Positions 20,946 to 27,561 of a stretch of DNA of 29,874 nt are shown one piece after another. Each line of letters begins with the position of its first letter. Within the stretch, counting starts at the first letter, position 1. Location of the stretch: NCBI GenBank assembly GCA_035651595.1, contig DASRFJ010000278.1, forward strand, positions 1 through 29,874, in the 5' to 3' direction. The stretch comes from JAFARZ01 sp035651595 (GTDB lineage: Bacteria; Actinomycetota; Actinomycetes; Streptosporangiales; Streptosporangiaceae). The translations under genes and the position numbers were made by a program. The notes under the pieces are model-generated. The model had not been told where the DNA came from, searched no databases, and was given only the letters and a program-made list of their open reading frames with translations.

Positions 20946-22256
20946 TCACAGCGCCGCCTGCGCCAGGAGCCAGGGCAGCCGCTCCGCGGCCGGCACGGCC
21001 AGCAGCCGTGTCGCCGGGTTCTCGCCGCGGGCGAGCCGCTCGCGCAGCGGATCAAGAAACTGCTCTTCGGCGAGCCCGCGCGCGGACAGGCCGCGCTCCG
21101 CGATGGCGAGCATCCGTTCGGCCAGCGCCGCCACCGGTATCGTCCCGACCCGGGCCGAAAGACCGCGGCAGCAGGCCTCCACCCGCGCCTCGATCCACGA
21201 CTCAAGCGGCAGCGCGTCCGCCAGTTCGCGCAGCTCGCCGGCGCATTCGACCAGACCCAGGACGAGGGCGGCGGTGGCGGTCTGCTCGCCGGGCGGCTGG
21301 GCGCAGGCGACACGATCTTCGACCGTGCCGTATTCCGGCGACAACCGTGTGCACGACCAGATCGCGCCGAGGTGTTCCAGCGGGTCGGTGACGCGCGGCC
21401 GCAGCCAGTGCCGCGCTCCGTCGACGTCCCAGGCCGCGACCGGACGTCCGGAGCGGAGCAGCGCCGCCCACGAGACGGGCTCCTCGATGCGCAGCACCCG
21501 GCCGTCGCGGGAGGCCAGGAACGCGTCGGTCGTGAGCAGTCGCCGCGCGTGATCCGCGAGGGTCTCGCTCGGCGGGAAGATCCCCCAGCGTCGTGGCCGG
21601 TTCGCGTACGCCTGGTCCCAGAACAGCTCGCGCCGGGCCTGTCCGGTGCCGGGCAGCCGGGCCGACCACGGCGAGTTGGCCAGCAACGCGATCCGCAGCG
21701 CCGCGGTGCGGTTCAGGGCGCCGGTCACCGCCGCGGCTTCGGCCACCGACACGTCGACGTGGACCTGGCTTGACGCCGACAGGCACAGCAGCTCGCCCCA
21801 CCGCGGCCCGTCGAGTGCGGGCACCGACCCGTTGTTCAGCTGGCGGTAGCGCTCGCCCGGGGACTTGCGCGTGTCGCCCAGGCCGGCGGCGGGCTGAATG
21901 CCGTACCCGAGAAGCCGGCTCCCGTCGGCGCCGAGCATCGCGGACAGGTCGGTGACCAGGGCTGTCACCCGCTTGTCGAGCAGGTGCAGGTCGGCCACCG
22001 GTCCTATCCGGGCCTCGAGCGTGCTGGCGCCCATGTCGGTCGTCACCGCCGGACCGAACCGCGCCGCGACACCGAGCACAAGCGCTGGTTCGGCGGGGTG
22101 ACCGTGCTCGTCGACGACCGGGTACTCAAGCTCGACGCCCACGGACCGCAGACCTGACGGACGCCGGGCGACGGTCGCGGCGAACCAGCTGACGTACCTC
22201 TCGGCGAAGTCGTCGGCCACATCCCCGACGATCGGCGCCCCTCGGGGACTGGCCAT
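20946..22256 (-). CDS. GCS2-family carboxylate-amine ligase (glutamate-cysteine ligase-like)
   Basis: This 436-residue protein belongs to the glutamate-cysteine ligase type 2 family (YbdK/EgtA-like). Landmarks are GVELEYPVVDE (40-50), LEARIGP (80-86), the SSQVHVDVS strand and ANSPWSARLPGTGQARRELF. The family uses ATP to activate a carboxylate, often the Glu gamma-carboxyl, and forms an amide with an amine such as cysteine. In this setting it could add an amide-linked residue to a carrier-free intermediate or make a gamma-glutamyl building block (inference). No EgtB/EgtD genes are adjacent, so ergothioneine synthesis is not supported. The start at 22256 lacks a good ribosome-binding site. It is divergent from NRPS-2 and precedes the SgcJ-like gene. 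Confidence 0.82.
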   Translation of the reverse strand: MASPRGAPIVGDVADDFAERYVSWFAATVARRPSGLRSVGVELEYPVVDEHGHPAEPALVLGVAARFGPAVTTDMGASTLEARIGPVADLHLLDKRVTALVTDLSAMLGADGSRLLGYGIQPAAGLGDTRKSPGERYRQLNNGSVPALDGPRWGELLCLSASSQVHVDVSVAEAAAVTGALNRTAALRIALLANSPWSARLPGTGQARRELFWDQAYANRPRRWGIFPPSETLADHARRLLTTDAFLASRDGRVLRIEEPVSWAALLRSGRPVAAWDVDGARHWLRPRVTDPLEHLGAIWSCTRLSPEYGTVEDRVACAQPPGEQTATAALVLGLVECAGELRELADALPLESWIEARVEACCRGLSARVGTIPVAALAERMLAIAERGLSARGLAEEQFLDPLRERLARGENPATRLLAVPAAERLPWLLAQAAL

Positions 22257-22539
22257 GATGGCATCGTCGCGGGCCAGGCGCCCGGCGGCACCTCTGACGT
22301 TGCGGCCGGCCCTGGCGCCCGGCGGCAACTTCAGGCAACTGATGCCGGGCAACCCCGAAGGTGTGCCGTGGCTTGGCCAGCGGCCAGCATGACTGCGAAG
22401 CCGCCGTTGGCGGGAGCCCGGGGATGCCCCAATCTGGAGACAAGCATGCAGACCGTGCGCGAGATCGTGTTGTCGCCGCCCCTGGGAGCGTGCCCGCCAC
22501 TGGGAGCGTGCCCGCCACCGAGGCGTAGCGGCAAAACCA
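22257..22539. promoter_or_regulatory. Divergent region between the GCS2 ligase and NRPS-2 genes, with a translated leader candidate
   Basis: These 283 bp hold promoters for both directions, the leader ORF at 22446 and an 18-bp tandem repeat. Imperfect 11-base inverted arms (GTTGCGGCCGG and CCGGCGGCAAC, one mismatch) lie at about 22299-22329. The TTGCGCG/CGCGCAA operator candidate of the other divergent regions is absent, so control may differ here. Confidence 0.45.
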
Positions 22540-22553
22540 GTGATCGCGCGTAG
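22446..22553 (+). CDS. Short Cys/Pro-rich leader ORF overlapping the NRPS-2 start
   Basis: This putative 35-residue peptide starts with ATG after a good ribosome-binding site (GGAGA, 22436-22440, 6-nt spacing) and begins MQTVREIVL. Its middle is two copies of LGACPP (13-18 and 19-24), the second leading into a triple Pro and two Arg (23-27), and it ends KTSDRA. Its stop lies 14 nt inside NRPS-2, in another frame. NRPS-2 starts with GTG at 22540 and has no well-placed site of its own, so NRPS-2 translation may depend on ribosomes finishing this ORF. Cys-rich short ORFs act as cysteine-responsive attenuators in mycobacteria; a similar role is inference. It could also be a chance ORF. Confidence 0.45.
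   Translation: MQTVREIVLSPPLGACPPLGACPPPRRSGKTSDRA
22482..22517 (+). repeat. 18-bp perfect tandem duplication in the NRPS-2 leader
   Basis: CTGGGAGCGTGCCCGCCA occurs twice without a gap (22482-22499 and 22500-22517). As 18 is a multiple of three, the copies keep the leader ORF open and encode LGACPP twice. This fits either selection for the repeated peptide or a simple slippage duplication. Confidence 0.95.
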
Positions 22554-25500
22554 CGCCCCGGAGACCGCGCGGCCAGGTGACCCAGTCCCAGGGGAGTGGT
22601 GCGCCGCCGCGCGGAACGTGCCATCGGCGACGCTGCCGCAGCTGTTCGAGGACCAAGCCGGGCGGACGCCGGATGCCACCGCCGTGATCCACGGCCGCAC
22701 CCAGGTCTCGTACGCCGAGCTGAACCGCCGTGCTAACCGGCTCGCCCGCTACCTCATCACAACAGGCGCGGGACCCGAGCGCCGGGTCGCGATCGCGGTG
22801 CCACGCTCCCCGGACATGATCGTCGCCGCCCTCGCCGTGCTCAAGTCCGGCGCCGCGTACCTCCCGGTCGACCCGGCCTATCCGCCGGACCGGATCGGCT
22901 ACATGCTGGCCGACGCCCGGCCGGCCGCGATGATCACCGCGGGGCCGGGGCTCACCGAGGACGGGACGCCGCGAGTAGCGCTGGATGATCCCGCCACGGC
23001 GGCGGCGATAACCCGGCGGGACGACGGGGACGTGGCCGACGCCGAGCGGCTCGCGCCGCTGTCGCCGGGGCATCCGGCGTACGTGATCTACACCTCGGGT
23101 TCGACCGGACGGCCCAAGGGCGTCGTGGTCGAGCACCGCGGCGTCGTCAGCTTGCTGAGCTGGGTGGCCGCCGAGTTCGCGGCCGAAGACCTGTCCCGGG
23201 TCCTCGCAGCGACGTCGTTCAGCTTCGATGTTTCGGTCTTTGAGATGTTCGGGCCGCTCGTGTCGGGCGGGACCATCGAGATCGTCCGTGACCTGCTGGC
23301 GCTCGCCGACAACCCGGGCGGGGCGCCCTGGGACGGCAGCCTGATCAGCGCCGTGCCGTCCGCGCTGTCGGAGGTGCTGAGCGTGCACGGCGCGAAGGCC
23401 CGGGCGCGGACGGTCGTGCTGGCGGGCGAGGCGCTGACCGCGCGCGCGGCCGCGGCCATCGCTGACGCGCTGCCCGGCGCCCGGATCCGCAACATCTACG
23501 GTCCGACGGAGGCGACGGTCTACGCCACCGCCTGGCGGGCTGGCGAGATAACCGGCAGCCCGCCGATCGGCAGGCCGGTCTGGAACACCTGGGCGCATGT
23601 GCTCGACGCCGGATTGCGGCCGGTTCCGGTGGGGGTCGCGGGCGAGCTGTACCTGGCGGGCGCCGGGCTGGCCCGGGGTTACCTGAACCGGCCTGGCCTG
23701 ACGGCGGAGCGATTTACCGCGTGCCCCCTCGGCGAACCCGGGCAGCGGATGTACCGGACCGGCGACCTGGCCAGGTGGAACGCCACGGGCGAGCTCGAAT
23801 ACCTGGGCCGGGTCGATGACCAGGTGAAGTTCCGCGGGTTCCGGATCGAGCTGGGCGAGGTCGAGGCGGTGCTCGCCGCTCAGCCGGGCGTGGCGCAGGC
23901 CGCGGCGGCCATTCACGAGGAACGGCTGGTGGGCTACGCCGTGCCCGTAGCCGGCGCCCGGCTGGACGCGGCGGCCCTGCGCGCGGCCGCCGCCGTGACG
24001 CTGCCCGGCTACATGGTGCCGGCGGCGGTCGTGGTCCTGGACCGGCTGCCGCTGAACGGGAGCGGGAAGCTGGACCGGCGGGCGCTGCCCGCCCCCGAAT
24101 TCACTTCCGTAACGGCCGGCTCGTCGTCCCAGCCGTCCTCGCCCCGGGAGCAGGCCCTGTGCGAGCTGTTCGGCCAGGTCCTGGGCATCGAGAAGGTCGG
24201 CGTCCACGACAGCTTTTTCGATCTCGGCGGGCATTCCCTGCTGGCCACCAGGCTGATCAGCCGGGTCCGCTCGGTGCTGGGCGCCGAACTGCCGATCCGC
24301 GCGCTGTTCGACCATCCGAGTCCCGGGCGGCTCGCGAGCCTCCTCGACGACGCGGCACCTCAGGCACAACCGCTGGTGCCCATGCCGCGTCCGGAGCTGC
24401 TGCCGCTGTCCTTCGCCCAGCAGCGCCTGTGGTTTCAGGCCCAGCTGCACGGGCCGAGCCCGGCGCACAACGTCGCGCTGGCGTGGCGCCTGCGCGGCGC
24501 GCTGGACGTCGGCGCGCTCCGGGCGGCCGTACGCGACGTGGCCAGGCGCCACGAGTCGTTGCGCACGGTGTTCCCGGTCGCCGACGGCCAGCCGTACCAG
24601 CGCGTGATCGACGCCGCGGTGGCCACGCCGTGGGTCACGGTGACGCCGGCCACGCCGGCTGACCTGGATGGCCTGCTGGCCGAAGCCAGCCGGCACGCCT
24701 TCGACCTGGCCAGCGAGCTGCCGGTGCGCGCCTGGCTGTTCACGGTCAGCGAGCAGGAGCACGTGCTCATGCTGGTGACCCACCACATCGCCAGCGACGG
24801 CTGGTCGATGGACGTGCTGATGCGCGACGTGGCGCGCGCCTACGACGCCCGTCGCGGCAAACGTGCCCCGGACTGGCCGGCGCTGCCGGTCCAGTACGCC
24901 GACTACGCGCTGTGGCAGCGGGAACTGCTCGGGCCGGACCACGACCCGGACAGCGTGGCCGCCCGCCAGGCCGGCTACTGGACATCCGCGCTGGCCGACC
25001 TGCCCGAGCAGCTCGAGCTGCCCTACGACCGGCCCCGGTCGGCCGACCCGACGTACCGCGGGGCCGCGATCGGCCGGCACCTCGACGCGGGCCTGCACCG
25101 CCGGCTGCTCGGCCTGGCTCGCGACCACCAGGTGACGCTGTTCATGGTGGTACAGGCGGCGCTCGCGGCGCTGCTGGCCCGATCCGGTGCGGGCACCGAC
25201 ATCCCGATCGGCTCGCCGGTGGCCGGCCGCACCGACGAGGCGGCCGGCGACCTGGTGGGCTTTTTCGTGAACACCCTGGTGCTCCGCGTCGACGTGGCAG
25301 GCGACCCCACCTTCGCCCAGCTCCTTGACCGCGTCAGGCACACCGACCTGGCGGCCTACGCCCATGCCGATCTCCCCTTCGACCGGGTGGTCGAACTGCT
25401 CAACCCGGCCCGCTCCGCCGCCCGGCATCCGCTGTTCCAGGTCCTGCTCGTGTCCGACGACGACGCCGGGGTCGGCGGCTGGGAGCTGCCCGGCGTGACC

Positions 25501-27561
25501 GCGGCCCCGCTGGCGCTGCCACGTGAAGCCGCCACGTTCGACCTCACCGTTTCCTATCGCCAGGAATACGATCCCGACGGCGAGCCGGCCGGCATCGACC
25601 TCACCGCAGGCTACGCCCGCGACCTGTTCGACCACCGCACCGTGCAGGCTCTCGCCGGCCGGCTGACCCGGCTGCTGCGCCAGGTCGCCCGCGACCCGCA
25701 GCGTCCGGTGGCCGCGCTGGAAATCCTCACCCCCCGCGAGCGCGACCAGATCCTGGGCCAGTGGAACGACGTCGGCCGGGAGGCGCCGCGGGCCACGCTG
25801 CCGGAGCTGTTCCAGCGCCAGGCCGCCCGGACGCCCGATGCCCCCGCCGTGATTCACGGCGGCACCCAGGTGTCCTACGCCGAACTCAACACCCGGGCCA
25901 ACCAGCTCGCCAGGCACCTGGTCTCGCTGGGCGCGGCTCCCGAGCGGCTGATCGCGGTGGCGATGGACCGGTCGCCCGAGCTGATCGTCGCGATGCTCGC
26001 GGTGCTCAAGACCGGGGCCGCCTACCTGCCCGTCGACCCGGCGTATCCGCCCGACCGGATCGAGTACATGCTGGCCGAAGCCGCTCCGGTCACGGTGCTG
26101 ACCACCCGGTCGGTCAGCGCGCGGCTGCCGTCCCGTGCGCGCTGCGTGCTGCTGGACGACCCCGCGCTCGACAGCCAGCCCGGCGGCGACCTTGCCGTGA
26201 AGGTGCACCCGGACACGTCGGCATACGTGATCTACACCTCCGGCTCCACCGGGCGGCCGAAAGGCGTGATCGTCTCGCACGCGGGCATCGTGAACTTCCT
26301 CGCGCGGATGCACGCCGAGTTCGGCTTCACCGCGGCCGACCGGTTCCTGCACAAGGCCTCGATCAGCTTCGACGCTTCGGCCTGGGAGATCTTCACGCCA
26401 TTGACCATGGGCGCGACGGTAGTCGTCGCGGACAGCGACGGGCAGCGCGACCCGGCCTATCTCGCCCAGCTGATCCGTGATCAGCGGGTAACCGCGGCCG
26501 TGTTCGTGCCGTCGATGCTCCGCGTGCTGCTGACCGAGCCGGGGGCGGCCGAATGGGTGTCGCTTCGCCACGTGCGCAGCGGCGGTGAGGAGCTTTCCGC
26601 GGCGATCAGGGACCAGCTGTTCGGCGTGCTCCCCGGCGCGAAGCTGTTCAACTGCTACGGCCCGACCGAGGTGACGGTCGGGATCTTCACCCGGGAGTGC
26701 CCGGCGGGAGCGCACGAGGAGCGCATCCCGATCGGCCGGCCGGAGTGGAACATGACGGCCTACGTGCTCGATGCCGGCCTGCGGCCGGTCCCGGTCGGGG
26801 TGCGCGGCGAGCTGTACATCGCCGGGTCGCAGCTCGCGCGCGGCTACCTCGGCCGGCCGGGGCTGACCGGGGAGCGGTTCGTGGCCTGCCCGTTCGGTTC
26901 GGGAGGCGCGCGGATGTACCGGACCGGGGACCTGGCGCGGTGGACCGAGGCCGGCGAGCTTGTCTTCCTCGGCCGCACCGACGGCCAGGTGAAGATCCGC
27001 GGCTTCCGGGTCGAGCTGGGCGAGGTCGAGGCGGTGCTGGCCCGCCAGGACGGTGTCGGGCAGGCGGCCGTGGTGGTGCAGCAGGGTAGCCGCCCCGGCG
27101 ACCTGCGGCTGGTGGCCTACGTGGTGCCCGCGGCGGGCCTGCCGGCGGCGGGACTGTCGGCGGCGGGACGCACGCTCGATGTGATCGCTTTGCGCGGGGC
27201 GGCCGCCCAGGCGCTGCCCGGCTACATGGTGCCGGCCACGATCATGGTGCTGGACGCGCTGCCGCTGACCGCGACGGGGAAGCTGGATCGGCGGGCCCTG
27301 CCCGCCGCGGTGTTCAGCGCCGCCGACGACGGCCGTCAGCCATCCTCGACCAGCGAGCGGCTGCTGTGCGACCTGTTCGCCCAGGTGCTGGACATCGAGC
27401 GGGTGGGACCGGACGACAGCTTCTTCGACCTGGGCGGCCATTCCCTGCTCGCGGCGGTGCTGCTGGCCCGGCTGCGGCAGCAGTTCGGCCTCAAGATCAG
27501 CCTGAAGATGTTCCTCGACAACCCCTCAGCCAGCGGCGTCGCGCACCACATGGATCCATGA
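22540..27561 (+). CDS. NRPS-2, dimodular A-PCP-C-A-PCP
   Basis: This 1673-residue synthetase has the same layout as NRPS-1: A1 (about 18-520; YTSGSTG at 184-190, Lys510), PCP1 (Ser566), a condensation domain (about 620-1060; HHIASDG at 748-754), A2 (about 1075-1590) and PCP2 (Ser1635). There is no terminal thioesterase. Hand-aligned codes are DVFSVAIVYK for A1, close to A2 of NRPS-1 (DMFSACIVFK), and DAWVRGCVGK for A2. The A2 backbone near position 278 (VPSML) resembles the serine domain of EntF, but its pocket residues differ, so no substrate is claimed. The GTG start at 22540 is the first possible one and gives the usual short lead-in; it lacks a good ribosome-binding site and overlaps a leader ORF. 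Its stop overlaps the next gene (ATGA), implying translational coupling. Confidence 0.92.
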   Translation: MIARSAPETARPGDPVPGEWCAAARNVPSATLPQLFEDQAGRTPDATAVIHGRTQVSYAELNRRANRLARYLITTGAGPERRVAIAVPRSPDMIVAALAVLKSGAAYLPVDPAYPPDRIGYMLADARPAAMITAGPGLTEDGTPRVALDDPATAAAITRRDDGDVADAERLAPLSPGHPAYVIYTSGSTGRPKGVVVEHRGVVSLLSWVAAEFAAEDLSRVLAATSFSFDVSVFEMFGPLVSGGTIEIVRDLLALADNPGGAPWDGSLISAVPSALSEVLSVHGAKARARTVVLAGEALTARAAAAIADALPGARIRNIYGPTEATVYATAWRAGEITGSPPIGRPVWNTWAHVLDAGLRPVPVGVAGELYLAGAGLARGYLNRPGLTAERFTACPLGEPGQRMYRTGDLARWNATGELEYLGRVDDQVKFRGFRIELGEVEAVLAAQPGVAQAAAAIHEERLVGYAVPVAGARLDAAALRAAAAVTLPGYMVPAAVVVLDRLPLNGSGKLDRRALPAPEFTSVTAGSSSQPSSPREQALCELFGQVLGIEKVGVHDSFFDLGGHSLLATRLISRVRSVLGAELPIRALFDHPSPGRLASLLDDAAPQAQPLVPMPRPELLPLSFAQQRLWFQAQLHGPSPAHNVALAWRLRGALDVGALRAAVRDVARRHESLRTVFPVADGQPYQRVIDAAVATPWVTVTPATPADLDGLLAEASRHAFDLASELPVRAWLFTVSEQEHVLMLVTHHIASDGWSMDVLMRDVARAYDARRGKRAPDWPALPVQYADYALWQRELLGPDHDPDSVAARQAGYWTSALADLPEQLELPYDRPRSADPTYRGAAIGRHLDAGLHRRLLGLARDHQVTLFMVVQAALAALLARSGAGTDIPIGSPVAGRTDEAAGDLVGFFVNTLVLRVDVAGDPTFAQLLDRVRHTDLAAYAHADLPFDRVVELLNPARSAARHPLFQVLLVSDDDAGVGGWELPGVTAAPLALPREAATFDLTVSYRQEYDPDGEPAGIDLTAGYARDLFDHRTVQALAGRLTRLLRQVARDPQRPVAALEILTPRERDQILGQWNDVGREAPRATLPELFQRQAARTPDAPAVIHGGTQVSYAELNTRANQLARHLVSLGAAPERLIAVAMDRSPELIVAMLAVLKTGAAYLPVDPAYPPDRIEYMLAEAAPVTVLTTRSVSARLPSRARCVLLDDPALDSQPGGDLAVKVHPDTSAYVIYTSGSTGRPKGVIVSHAGIVNFLARMHAEFGFTAADRFLHKASISFDASAWEIFTPLTMGATVVVADSDGQRDPAYLAQLIRDQRVTAAVFVPSMLRVLLTEPGAAEWVSLRHVRSGGEELSAAIRDQLFGVLPGAKLFNCYGPTEVTVGIFTRECPAGAHEERIPIGRPEWNMTAYVLDAGLRPVPVGVRGELYIAGSQLARGYLGRPGLTGERFVACPFGSGGARMYRTGDLARWTEAGELVFLGRTDGQVKIRGFRVELGEVEAVLARQDGVGQAAVVVQQGSRPGDLRLVAYVVPAAGLPAAGLSAAGRTLDVIALRGAAAQALPGYMVPATIMVLDALPLTATGKLDRRALPAAVFSAADDGRQPSSTSERLLCDLFAQVLDIERVGPDDSFFDLGGHSLLAAVLLARLRQQFGLKISLKMFLDNPSASGVAHHMDP

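Noticed and set aside
188..22256. An enediyne cluster, suggested by SgcJ-like, HpaB-type, free-standing C and epoxide hydrolase genes
   Set aside because: No enediyne polyketide synthase or its conserved companion genes are in the window, and each of these families also occurs widely in other pathways.
20946..22256. Ergothioneine biosynthesis (EgtA) for the GCS2-family gene
   Set aside because: No EgtB, EgtC, EgtD or EgtE genes are adjacent; the neighbours are an SgcJ-like gene and an NRPS.
22540..24100. Piperazate as the substrate of NRPS-2 A1, from the DVFSVA start of its code
   Set aside because: The last four code residues do not fit what I recall for piperazate domains, and no ornithine N-hydroxylase or piperazate synthase is present.
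22126..27441. Very long open frame (1771 codons) antisense to NRPS-2
   Set aside because: Its translation is Arg/Gly/His-rich with no domain motifs. It mirrors the high third-position G+C of the true NRPS frame, which explains the lack of stops.
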